Source: Streptomyces canus 299MFChir4.1
Lineage (GTDB): Bacteria > Actinomycetota > Actinomycetes > Streptomycetales > Streptomycetaceae
NCBI RefSeq assembly: GCF_000383615.1
Contig: NZ_KB911583.1
Span: forward strand, 541,369-605,368
DNA length: 64,000 bases
Direction: 5' to 3'
In this document: piece after piece, positions 40,719 to 48,223 of the stretch
Numbering within the stretch: position 1 is the first letter of the stretch
How the letters are laid out: every line of letters begins with the position of its first letter
Position numbers and translations under genes: made by a program
The notes under the pieces: generated by a model
Database searches by the model: none
The model's input: only the letters and a program-made list of their open reading frames with translations
What the model was told of the DNA's origin: nothing

Positions 40719-40753
40719 TGGCACGATTGCCAAGCTTCGATAGGATCGTGCCA
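40719..40753. promoter_or_regulatory. Inverted repeat between oxidoreductase and GlxA genes
   Basis: TGGCACGAT (40719-40727) and ATCGTGCCA (40745-40753) form a perfect 9-bp inverted repeat with a 17-bp centre. TAGGAT at 40741-40746 is a plausible -10 box only 6 bases from the ATG at 40753, so the regulator mRNA may be leaderless and shut off by binding here. Confidence 0.65.
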
Positions 40754-41712
40754 TGCGACATGTGGAGCGGACCGAGCGGGTCGTGGTGCTGGCCCTGGAC
40801 GGCGTGTACCCCTTCGAGCTGGGCATCCCCAGCCGGATCCTCGGCGCCGCCGACGGCCGGTACGAGGTGATGACCTGCAGCGTGGACGGCCGGCCGGTGC
40901 GCAGCAACGCCGACTTCACCATCGGCGTCGAACACGGGCCCGAGATCATCGCCACGGCCGACACGGTGGTGATCACCCCCGTCTCAGCGGAGCGGATGCC
41001 CGCCGAACTCCCCGAGGAGGTGCGCCGGGCCCTCGCCCACATCCGCCCCGACGCCCGGATCGTCTCCATCTGCACCGGCGCCTTCGTCCTCGCCGCCGCC
41101 GGTCTCCTGGAAGGCCGCCGCGCGACCACCCACTGGCAGCTCGCGGACATGTTCCGGATCATGTACCCGCACGTCGACCTCGACCCCGATGTGCTCTTCG
41201 TGGACGACGGCCGCATCCTCACCTCGGCCGGAGCCGCCTCCGGCGTGGACATCTGCCTGCACCTCGTCCGCAAGGACCACGGCAGCGAACTCGCCAACAA
41301 GGTCGCCCGCCGCTGTGTGGTCCCGCCGTTCCGGGACGGCGGCCAGGCCCAGTACATCGAGCAGCCCGTCCCGGAGCAGGGCGCCGCGAGCACGGCCGGA
41401 ACCCGCGCCTGGGCGCTGGAGCGCCTCGACGAGCCCCTGACCCTCGGCGACCTGGCCGCGCACGCCAGGATGAGCCTGCGCACCTTCGCCCGCCGCTTCA
41501 ACGAGGAGGTCGGCCTCAGCCCCGGCCGCTGGCTGATCCAGCAGCGCGTGGCCCGGGCCCGGCACCTCCTGGAGTCCAGCGATCTGTCGGTCGACCAGAT
41601 CGCCGGCCGCGTCGGCTTCGCCACCGGCGCGTCCCTGCGCCAGCACCTGCACGCGGCGATCGGGGTGTCACCGCAGGTGTACCGGCGCACGTTCCAGACG
41701 GCGGCGCGCTGA
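40753..41712 (+). CDS. GlxA-family AraC-type regulator (DJ-1/PfpI + HTH)
   Basis: This 319-residue protein has an N-terminal class I glutamine-amidotransferase-like domain, with SICTGAFVLAAAGLLEGRRA where the nucleophile Cys is retained in SICTG, and a C-terminal AraC helix-turn-helix pair (TLGDLAAHARMSLRTFARRF and SVDQIAGRVGFATGASLRQH). Such proteins activate or repress catabolic or detoxification genes. The divergent MDR oxidoreductase is the likely target. The ATG at 40753 is the only start keeping the full amidotransferase fold. Confidence 0.93.
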   Translation: MRHVERTERVVVLALDGVYPFELGIPSRILGAADGRYEVMTCSVDGRPVRSNADFTIGVEHGPEIIATADTVVITPVSAERMPAELPEEVRRALAHIRPDARIVSICTGAFVLAAAGLLEGRRATTHWQLADMFRIMYPHVDLDPDVLFVDDGRILTSAGAASGVDICLHLVRKDHGSELANKVARRCVVPPFRDGGQAQYIEQPVPEQGAASTAGTRAWALERLDEPLTLGDLAAHARMSLRTFARRFNEEVGLSPGRWLIQQRVARARHLLESSDLSVDQIAGRVGFATGASLRQHLHAAIGVSPQVYRRTFQTAAR

Positions 41713-41773
41713 ACGTTCCCGGCCTCCGGGGCGTCGAAGGATCACGAAGCCGGACGGTGTACAGGGGGCGTGA

Positions 41774-42610
41774 ATGCGCAGAGGGCCGTGGGTGGTGCTG
41801 GCGGCGGTTGCCATGACGGTGGTGGGGTGCGAGTCGGGGGAGGGGCTGGTGATCGAGGGCGACGCACCGGCCACGGTCTACGACGGACCGATGCACGTGC
41901 CCACGAAGGAACTGGGCGAGCACACACCGCGGGCGCTGCGGCTCGCCTCGGGTGCGGCCGGCCGGGCTCTGGAGTGCGCGGGGGAGATGTACAACGGCAA
42001 CGGCCCCGACGGGTGGAGCACGGCAGACGGCGGGGCGAGCCCGGAGGAGGGACTTCAGCTGTACTTCGACCTGTTCGACCCGGGGGACCCCCGCTCCGGC
42101 TACCGCGTGGAGCGCCGGGAGGCGGACCGCGTGCTGTACTCCTACGACGTCGGCGGCCGGACCAAGGTGGCGGTCGTGGTCGCCAAGGACCAGCAGGGCA
42201 GGCCCGGTTGGGGCCCGGAGACCAGCGCGTCCTGCGACCCCTCCGAACTCCCGGCCGCGTGGACCGCCTCCCACGGCTACGAGATCTGGACCGACCGGGC
42301 GGGCCGACGGGTGCCGACCACCGAGGTGAGCAGCGGCGCGGGGGACGACCACTGCGGCCAGTGGCAGGTGCACTTCCTCGACCTCGGCGGGCGCAGATAC
42401 GCCCGCGACCCGGAGGGCCTGCTCGAACCCGGCCTGCTCACCGCGCCCTACGACGACTCGGTGACCCTGCCGGCGGACGCCCACGACACCGGATACCGCT
42501 ACGAGGACCGGGAGTTGTGGCTGACCGGCGACCGCTCGACGGCCTACGTCCGCACCCCAGACGGGTTCGAGGCATGGCCCCTGCTCAAGGAATACGTGGC
42601 CTGCAAGTGA
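41774..42610 (+). CDS. Predicted lipoprotein of unknown function
   Basis: This 278-residue protein has a type II signal peptide (MRRGPWVVLAAVAMTVVGC) with the lipobox VVGC, so it is probably anchored to the cell surface. The mature part is beta-rich with VERREADRVLYSYDVGGR, GYEIWTDRAGRRV and a C-terminal WLTGDRSTAYVRTPDG and three further cysteines. I do not recognise the family. The ATG at 41774 has a GGGGGCGTGA context upstream. It converges on the TetR gene with 7 bp between the stops. Confidence 0.75.
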   Translation: MRRGPWVVLAAVAMTVVGCESGEGLVIEGDAPATVYDGPMHVPTKELGEHTPRALRLASGAAGRALECAGEMYNGNGPDGWSTADGGASPEEGLQLYFDLFDPGDPRSGYRVERREADRVLYSYDVGGRTKVAVVVAKDQQGRPGWGPETSASCDPSELPAAWTASHGYEIWTDRAGRRVPTTEVSSGAGDDHCGQWQVHFLDLGGRRYARDPEGLLEPGLLTAPYDDSVTLPADAHDTGYRYEDRELWLTGDRSTAYVRTPDGFEAWPLLKEYVACK

Positions 42611-42617
42611 GGCGAGT

Positions 42618-43181
42618 TCACCGGCTGGCGTGCAGGGCGACCAGCAACTGCCAGACCTGGTCGGAGATGTCGGCCGCGGAGGCGTCGAGCAGGCCGTGCA
42701 GCCAGTCGGCGAGGACGCCGGCGAAGGTGGCCGCGACCGCGGAGGCGACCAGGGGGGCGTCGGCGGCACCCGCGAGCTCGCGCTCCCGCAGACTGTAGGC
42801 CCGCAGATCCCGGTGCAGCACCCTGCCCAACGGTCCACCGCCACCCGGGGCGAGCAGGGACCGGTACAGGGCGGCGTGCGGGGTGAGCGAGGCGAAGAAC
42901 TCCGCGAGCGCGGGCGGCGCGTGCACCGGGTCGGGCCGCCCGCGCCAGGCGTGCAGCGCCTCCACGGCGTCCCGTACGACGTCCGCGCAGGCGTCGACCG
43001 CGAGCGCCTCCAGGCCGTCGTAGTGCACGTAGAAGGTGGCCCGGCCGACCCCGGCCCGTCGCACGAGGGCGGCCACGCCGACCTCCTCCAGCGGCCGTTC
43101 GGCGCACTCCGCGAGCAGGGCCTCCCGCAGCCGCGCCCGGGTGCGGGCCGTCCGCGGGTCCTCGGGTGCGGGGCGGTTCAC
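42618..43181 (-). CDS. TetR/AcrR-family regulator
   Basis: This 187-residue regulator has an N-terminal helix-turn-helix (VAALVRRAGVGRATFYVHY). The GTG at 43181 overlaps the stop of the upstream DUF1304 gene in a GTGA, so both proteins are made from one coupled transcript. The palindrome upstream of DUF1304 at 43564-43585 is therefore a likely target of this repressor. Confidence 0.9.
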   Translation of the reverse strand: MNRPAPEDPRTARTRARLREALLAECAERPLEEVGVAALVRRAGVGRATFYVHYDGLEALAVDACADVVRDAVEALHAWRGRPDPVHAPPALAEFFASLTPHAALYRSLLAPGGGGPLGRVLHRDLRAYSLRERELAGAADAPLVASAVAATFAGVLADWLHGLLDASAADISDQVWQLLVALHASR

Positions 43182-43540
43182 TGCGCGGCGAGGACGGCGG
43201 CCAGGGCGAGCGCGCCCGGCAGGGCCTGAGCAACGAGGATCCGGACGTTGGCGGTCACGGCGCCGTACACACCGGCGACGATCACGCACACCAGGAAGAA
43301 CACCTGAGCCCGGAACCCGGTCGGGTCCCCGGCGACGAGCCCCCACACCAGCCCGGCCGCGAGGAAGCCGTTGTACAGGCCCTGATTGGCGGCCATCGGG
43401 GCGGTCGCCTTGGCCATCTCCCGGTCGAACCCGTGGAAGGACATCCCCGGCTTCTTCTGCCACAGGAACATCTCCATCACCAGGATGTACACGTGCAGCG
43501 CCGCCACCAGGCCGACCAGGACATTGGCCAGGATCTCCAT
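43178..43540 (-). CDS. DUF1304 membrane protein
   Basis: This 120-residue protein has four membrane helices and the family features NVLVGLVAALHVYILVMEM, WQKKPGMSFHGF and MAANQGLYNGFLAAGLVWG. DUF1304 proteins are small and uncharacterised; they often sit beside TetR or MarR regulators. The ATG at 43540 is followed at the end by a coupled TetR gene. Expression should be controlled at the dyad 25-45 bp upstream of the start. Confidence 0.88.
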   Translation of the reverse strand: MEILANVLVGLVAALHVYILVMEMFLWQKKPGMSFHGFDREMAKATAPMAANQGLYNGFLAAGLVWGLVAGDPTGFRAQVFFLVCVIVAGVYGAVTANVRILVAQALPGALALAAVLAAQ

Positions 43541-43563
43541 CAGCTTCCCTCACTTCTTGGACG

Positions 43564-43585
43564 TGTGTCCACTATAGCGGGACAC
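43564..43585. promoter_or_regulatory. TetR operator overlapping -10 box
   Basis: TGTGTCC (43564-43570) and GGACACA (43579-43585) form a perfect 7-bp inverted repeat with an 8-bp centre. The centre contains TATAGT on the minus strand (43571-43576), a good -10 box for the DUF1304-TetR operon. The right arm continues into GGACACATGTCC, a second overlapping near-palindrome. Confidence 0.7.
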
Positions 43586-43653
43586 ATGTCCAGGAAGTCC
43601 ACTGTCGGTGCCGACCGTCGGCGGGCTCGCCGGCCGGGCCCCTCCGAGACGCC

Positions 43654-45417
43654 CTAACCGCTCGGCGGTTTCTCCAGGGCGGTCTCCGCCGGGGACCGCC
43701 CGTCCGCGGCCGGTGTCCACCGAGCGCCGGTCTGCGCGCGGTATGCGGCGACCGCGGCCTCCAGCGTCGGGTAGAAGTGGGCCGGATCGATGGTGCGGGT
43801 CAGTTCATAGCGCTCGATCTTGCGCCGCACCGGATCCTTCAGTTCGGCGAACACCAGGCTCATCCCTCGCTCGTTCAGTGCCTCGTCGAGCTCCTCGAGC
43901 TCGTCGGCCGCCGTGGTGTCCACGTCCGTCATCGGCTCGGCCGCCAGCAGCACCCACACCGGCGGCGGCTCGCAGCGGGTCAGCCGCATGATGTGGGTGC
44001 GGAAGGCCTTGGCGTTGGCGAAGAACAGGGGTCCGTCGAAGCGGTGGATCACCAGGCCCGGCAGCTGCTCGGCCTCGGGGTAGGAGCGGACGTCGTGATA
44101 GCCGGGCAGCCCCGGCACCCGGCCCAGCACGGTGTTGTACGGCCACCAGGCCCGCCGGAAGACGTTCAGGATCGACAGGCCGACGGCGACCGCGATGCCC
44201 GGCAGCACGCCGAGCAGAGCCACCCCGAGGAAGGCTGTGACCGACAGCAGGAACTCCGCCTTGCGCTGGTGCCACAGGCGTCCCGTGCCTGCGATGTCGG
44301 CCAGTGAGAGCGAGGCCGTGATGACGACGGCCGCGAGGGCCGGTTGTGGCAGGTTGCGGAAGAGCCCGGGCAGCAGAACGAGCATCAGCACGATCAGGCC
44401 CGCGCCGACGATTCCCGTCAACTGGCTCTTGGCGCCCGCCCGTTCGGCCACCGCCGTCCGTGAGCCGCTGGTGCTCACGGGGAACCCCTGGAACAGCCCG
44501 GCCGCCACGTTGGCCGCTCCGATCGCCGTCATCTCCTCGTTGCCGCGCACCTCCTGGCCGGTGCGTGCGGCGAAAGCGGAGGCGTTGGAGATGGTGTCGG
44601 CGAGGGACACCAGGGCGATGCCGAGCGCTCCGGCGCACAGCGGCCCGAAGTCGCCCCAGTGCACGTGGGGCAGGCTCAACGGCGGGAATCCCCGAGGCAG
44701 TTCGCCGACCAGGCTGACCCCGTGCCGGCCCAGGTCGAAGGCCGAGGTCGCGGCGATCGCGAGCACCACCATGACCAGGACCGCGGGCACCTTGGGCAGC
44801 CACCGCTGAAGCACCAGGATCAGGACGATCCCCGCCACCCCGACCGCCACCGAGGCCCCCACCGCCTTGCCGTCGGCCAGCCCCCGGACGAAGGCGCGCA
44901 CCTCGGCGACGAGGCCGTCGGCGTCCGTCTTGAAGCCGAACAGCTTCGGCAGCTGCCCGATCAGGATGGTCAGCGCCAGCCCGTTCATGTAGCCGATCAT
45001 GGTGGGCTTGGAGATGAGGTCGGCGATGAAGCCCAGCCGGCACACCCCGGCCAGAATCGTGATGGCGCCGACCATCAGGGAGAGCATCGAGGCGAGCGCC
45101 ACCGCCCGCCCGCTGTCCCCGTCGGAGGCGATCAGCGGCAGGATCGTCGCCGCGATCATCGGGCCGAGCGAGGAGTCGGGGCCGAGCACCAGGATCCGCG
45201 ACGGCCCGAAGACCGCGTACGCCAGAAGGCAGAGCACCGACGTGTACAGCCCGGTGATCGCGGGCAGCCCGGCCAGTTCCGCGTAGGCCATGCCCTGCGG
45301 GACCAGCAGCGTGGTGAGGACGACGCCCGCCACGACGTCCTTGACCAGCCACTCGCGCCGGTACACCGACAGCGTGCGCAGCCCTGGCGGGACGTGACGG
45401 CCTCCGGTGTCTGCCAT
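43654..45417 (-). CDS. SulP-family inorganic anion transporter
   Basis: This 587-residue protein has about 12-14 membrane helices. Family motifs are VVLTTLLVPQGMAYAELAGLPAITG (split as VVLTTLLVPQGMAYAEL and AGLPAITGLYTS), GPDSSLGPMIAA and GFPVSTSGSRTAVAERAGAKSQ. A C-terminal STAS domain covers about residues 445-560 with PLFFANAKAFRTHI and VDTTAADELEELDEAL. SulP proteins import sulfate, bicarbonate or other anions. No carbonic anhydrase or sulfur gene is adjacent, so the anion is open. The ATG at 45417 has GAAGGAGG 6 bases upstream. Confidence 0.93.
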   Translation of the reverse strand: MADTGGRHVPPGLRTLSVYRREWLVKDVVAGVVLTTLLVPQGMAYAELAGLPAITGLYTSVLCLLAYAVFGPSRILVLGPDSSLGPMIAATILPLIASDGDSGRAVALASMLSLMVGAITILAGVCRLGFIADLISKPTMIGYMNGLALTILIGQLPKLFGFKTDADGLVAEVRAFVRGLADGKAVGASVAVGVAGIVLILVLQRWLPKVPAVLVMVVLAIAATSAFDLGRHGVSLVGELPRGFPPLSLPHVHWGDFGPLCAGALGIALVSLADTISNASAFAARTGQEVRGNEEMTAIGAANVAAGLFQGFPVSTSGSRTAVAERAGAKSQLTGIVGAGLIVLMLVLLPGLFRNLPQPALAAVVITASLSLADIAGTGRLWHQRKAEFLLSVTAFLGVALLGVLPGIAVAVGLSILNVFRRAWWPYNTVLGRVPGLPGYHDVRSYPEAEQLPGLVIHRFDGPLFFANAKAFRTHIMRLTRCEPPPVWVLLAAEPMTDVDTTAADELEELDEALNERGMSLVFAELKDPVRRKIERYELTRTIDPAHFYPTLEAAVAAYRAQTGARWTPAADGRSPAETALEKPPSG

Positions 45418-45617
45418 CGCTGACCTCCTTCGGACGTGTCGGCCGAGCACCCGAGCCCAGGTCACGGTCATGGCCGGTGCGATGCTTCCTCCGACTCCTA
45501 CACGTCCCGCACGAGCCCGTCGTCACCTCGCAAGGGTGACCACGGGAACCGGCCCTGCTCCTCGCGCCGGCCGCCGCGCCGCGGACCCTCGCCGGACGCC
45601 ACCGTGCGGGCCTCTCG

Positions 45618-46061
45618 TCAGAACCGGTGGTACCGCACAGCACTGGCCATGACCACGTCCTGGACCGAGGCGTGGCGCCGGCTGAAGGGTATCCAGAGCA
45701 GGCCCACGGGGAAGGCGACACACAGCACGGCCCGCAGCAGCGCTCGGGGGGCGCCCAGCAGCCGCCCGGCGCGGCCGGTGACCCGCAGGCCCAGCAGCCA
45801 GTCGCCGAGGGTGCCGCCGGTCGACGCCCAGCTCACGCTCAGATAGAGCACGGCGACGGCCCAGCCGAGCACACCCGTCAGCCAGGCGGACGGGTCCGGC
45901 ATACGGAACGGGGGCCCGGCGACGAGCAGCCGGAGACCGCCGTACGCGAACTGCACGGCGAGCCCGATGGCGGCCACCACGATCACGTCGACCAGCGCCG
46001 CGAGGCACCGCGACACCACTCCCGCGGTGTCGGCCCCAGAGTCCCGGTCCCCCTGCGTCAC
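45618..46061 (-). CDS. RDD-family membrane protein
   Basis: This 147-residue protein has about three membrane helices. The usual R-x-x-A-x-x-x-D opening reads SRCLAALVDVIVVAAIG, and GGTLGDWLLGLRVTGRAG and HASVQDVVMASAVRY follow the RDD pattern. The function is unknown for most members; transport has been proposed. The GTG at 46061 overlaps the stop of the nonapeptide-repeat gene in a GTGA, so the two are coupled and the proteins may work together. Confidence 0.88.
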   Translation of the reverse strand: MTQGDRDSGADTAGVVSRCLAALVDVIVVAAIGLAVQFAYGGLRLLVAGPPFRMPDPSAWLTGVLGWAVAVLYLSVSWASTGGTLGDWLLGLRVTGRAGRLLGAPRALLRAVLCVAFPVGLLWIPFSRRHASVQDVVMASAVRYHRF

Positions 46062-46669
46062 GGTGGCTGCCCGTGCCCGTCGGAGTGTGCCGGGGCCACG
46101 CCGGGTCTGTGCAGGAGCCGGTCGGTGACGCGGTTCACCACCCGGTCGGCCCGCATGCTGCGCAGCCGGAGCGCGTCGACCGTCTCCTCGGCCATCCCGC
46201 CGCTGGTGTCCCGGACGATCCGGCCCAGGTCGATCTCCTCCAGGACCGCCCTGGTGAGCGAGACCAGGTCGATCCTGTCGATCACGGCGTCGAGGTCAAG
46301 CCGGGCGGCGATCCGGTCGACGTCGATGCGCGCCGCGATCCGGTCCACGTCCAGCCGGGCCGCGATCTCGTCCGCATCCACCCGGGCCGTCACCCGGCTC
46401 ACGTCCACGCGGTCGGCGATGCGGTCCACGTCGACCCGGTCCGCGATCAGGTCGATGTCGACGCGCCGCGCGACGCGCATCACGTCGATCCGGTCGGCGA
46501 TCCGGTCGACATCGAGACGGGCGGCCAGGCCGTCGAGGTCGAGCCGGTCCACGACGGCGGCCGTGCCCGCGCGGACGAGACGGTCGACGACCGGGCCGGC
46601 GGTGCCCAGCGCGTAGCGCGTCAGCCGTCCGGTGACGTCGAAGGGATCCACCAAGCTGCGCCAGGTCAT
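46058..46669 (-). CDS. Nonapeptide-repeat protein coupled to an RDD protein
   Basis: This 203-residue soluble protein has residues about 43-141 made of 11 consecutive nine-residue repeats of the form (L/I/V)-D-(V/L/I)-x-x-(I/V/L)-A-x-R, for example LDVDRIADR, VDIDLIADR and IDVDRIAAR. The pattern of one acid and one base per unit with three aliphatic positions could build a solenoid or long amphipathic surface. The N-terminus MTWRSLVDPFDVTGRLTRYALG is also conserved in relatives I remember as uncharacterised. The ATG at 46669 is chosen; a GTG at 46729 is also in frame. Its stop overlaps the RDD start. Confidence 0.75.
   Translation of the reverse strand: MTWRSLVDPFDVTGRLTRYALGTAGPVVDRLVRAGTAAVVDRLDLDGLAARLDVDRIADRIDVMRVARRVDIDLIADRVDVDRIADRVDVSRVTARVDADEIAARLDVDRIAARIDVDRIAARLDLDAVIDRIDLVSLTRAVLEEIDLGRIVRDTSGGMAEETVDALRLRSMRADRVVNRVTDRLLHRPGVAPAHSDGHGQPP
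46247..46543 (-). repeat. 11-copy 27-bp coding repeat
   Basis: This is the DNA of the nonapeptide array. Each 27-bp unit encodes one nine-residue repeat. The units are diverged at the DNA level, which argues for old duplication under protein-level selection rather than recent slippage. Confidence 0.7.
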
Positions 46670-46969
46670 CCCACCATCGCAGCACGGCTCCGGCGCCTTC
46701 GCCTCATCCGTGGCGGGTGATTCGCGCACGCTCGGTCGGGGTGAGGATCACAGCTTCCACACGCCCCGCGCGCAGAGTCCGATGTGCCGTGCCCGGCCAT
46801 GCCGTGGTGACGGGGGCGCCCGCCCGTGTCGTACGCCGCTGGACGGCCGCCGCTCAGGTGCCCGCCGTGCCGCGTCGGCACGTCTCAGGTCGAAAGTGGG
46901 AGGTGGAACCCGGTCCGAACGGCCAGACTGATGCCGTCAGCCGATGATCCAGCAGGAGGACGCACGCCG

Positions 46970-47437
46970 ATGGCCCCGCAGCCGCCACGCCCCGCCGAGA
47001 AGCGCAAGCAGGACACCCTGCACCGACTGGAGCACGACGAGGACGTCTGGGTCGCCACCGCCCCGGACGACGGCTCGGGTGTGCCGTATCTGGTCCCGCT
47101 CTCGTTCCTCTGGGACGGCTCCGCCCTTCTCCTCGCCACCCCTGCCGGCAGCCCCACCGGACGGAACCTCAGATCGACCGGCAGAGTGCGGATCGGCCTC
47201 GGGCCCACCCGGGACGTAGTGATGATCGACGGGACCGTCGACACCATCACCCAGGCCGAACTGACCGCGGAGGAGGGGGACCGGTTCGCCGAGCGGACCG
47301 GGTTCGACCCCCGGCAACTCACCACGCCCTACCTGTACTTCCGTGTCCATCCGCGGCGCGTCCAGGCCTGGCGGGAGGAGAACGAACTCACGGGGCGTGT
47401 GCTCATGCGGGACGGACAGTGGCTGGTCGCCGACTGA
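46970..47437 (+). CDS. PPOX-class flavin/F420-binding protein
   Basis: This 155-residue split-barrel protein of the pyridoxamine-phosphate-oxidase/F420-dependent reductase superfamily has motifs DEDVWVATAPDDG, PYLVPLSFLWDGSALLLAT and TGRNLRSTGRVRIGLG. It would bind FMN or F420 as a dimer. The ATG at 46970 has AGGAGG about 10 bases upstream; the frame is open to 46826 without a better site. It is followed by a strong hairpin and then the VOC gene. The substrate is unknown. Confidence 0.85.
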   Translation: MAPQPPRPAEKRKQDTLHRLEHDEDVWVATAPDDGSGVPYLVPLSFLWDGSALLLATPAGSPTGRNLRSTGRVRIGLGPTRDVVMIDGTVDTITQAELTAEEGDRFAERTGFDPRQLTTPYLYFRVHPRRVQAWREENELTGRVLMRDGQWLVAD

Positions 47438-47471
47438 ATCGGCCGTGCCGGGATATCCGCAAGGTACAGGG

Positions 47472-47495
47472 CCGCGGGGCGCCAACGCCCCGTGG
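47472..47495 (+). terminator. Hairpin after the PPOX gene
   Basis: A 10-bp stem with one G-U pair (CCGCGGGGCG with CGCCCCGTGG) and a CCAA loop at 47472-47495 lies between the PPOX stop and the VOC gene. The length, GC content and position fit an intrinsic terminator without a U-tract, common in Streptomyces. Confidence 0.55.
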
Positions 47496-47515
47496 CCGGA
47501 CCCTTCGGAGGAGAC

Positions 47516-47908
47516 ATGGCACTGGTGAAAGCGGGGGTCGTCGTGCTCGATTGTGCCGAGCCCGAGAAGCTCGCCGTGTTCTACAAGGAGCTGCTGGCGG
47601 CCGAGGAGACCGACGCGACCGCGAACCGCGTGGAGATCAGGGGAGCGGACGGCTTCCGGCTCGCGTTCCGCCGTGACGTGAACGCCACACCGCCGAGCTG
47701 GCCCCGCCCCGAGAACTCCCTCCAGGCCCACATCGACTTCGTGGTGGAGGACCTGGACGAGGTCGAGCGCAAGGTGGTGGAGCTCGGCGGACGCCCACTG
47801 GAGACGAAGGACGCGGCGGGGCCGTTCGAGGAACGCGGGTACGCCGACCCCGCCGGACACTCCTTCACGCTGCGCCTGGTCACCCCGACCGCGCCCAAGC
47901 AGGGCTGA
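47516..47908 (+). CDS. VOC-family (glyoxalase/dioxygenase superfamily) protein
   Basis: This 130-residue protein with two beta-alpha-beta-beta-beta modules shows VVVLDCAEPEKLAVFYKELL, AHIDFVVEDLDEVERKVVELGG and a closing YADPAGHSFTLRLV. The metal-binding positions typical of glyoxalase I are only partly present, so ligand binding or antibiotic sequestration is as likely as catalysis. The ATG at 47516 has GGAGGAGAC upstream. Its stop lies in a 16-bp tandem duplication shared with the convergent DUF4235 gene. Confidence 0.88.
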   Translation: MALVKAGVVVLDCAEPEKLAVFYKELLAAEETDATANRVEIRGADGFRLAFRRDVNATPPSWPRPENSLQAHIDFVVEDLDEVERKVVELGGRPLETKDAAGPFEERGYADPAGHSFTLRLVTPTAPKQG

Positions 47909-47930
47909 GTCAGTGCAGGGCTGAGTCAGT
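47899..47930. repeat. 16-bp tandem duplication across two convergent stop codons
   Basis: GCAGGGCTGAGTCAGT occurs twice in a row (47899-47914 and 47915-47930). The first copy holds the VOC stop (TGA), the second the DUF4235 stop (TCA on the plus strand). Each copy also contains the other stop, so either gene could end in either copy. Confidence 0.85.
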
Positions 47931-48222
47931 CGCGGCCGCCCTTCTCGTCGGTCGGCCAGACTCCGGTGGAGCGTTCGATGGCTGTGGCGCCCGCGCGGTC
48001 CACCGCGCTGCGGACCACGGCGAAGATGGCGCCCTGGACCGCCGCGGCCAGCAGGATCTCTCCCCAGCCGCGGTCACGGTCCAGGGCGTCGGGCGCGTCG
48101 TCCTCGTGCCGGATCGCCTTCCAGGTCTTCTGGAAGGCCAGTCCCGCAAGCGTTCCGCTCGTCCAGCCCAGTACGAAGCCGAGGGGCTTGTAGGCGAGGG
48201 GCAGTTTCTTCTTCTTTGCCAC
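47926..48222 (-). CDS. DUF4235 domain protein
   Basis: This 98-residue protein has a basic start (AKKKKLPLAYKPLG) and two hydrophobic stretches with FVLGWTSGTLAGLAFQKTWK and ILLAAAVQGAIFAVVRSAVDR. DUF4235 is actinobacterial and uncharacterised and is expected in the membrane. The GTG at 48222 has AAGGAGAC upstream and follows the GST-type gene by one base, so the pair is an operon. Confidence 0.88.
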   Translation of the reverse strand: MAKKKKLPLAYKPLGFVLGWTSGTLAGLAFQKTWKAIRHEDDAPDALDRDRGWGEILLAAAVQGAIFAVVRSAVDRAGATAIERSTGVWPTDEKGGRD

Positions 48223-48223
48223 G

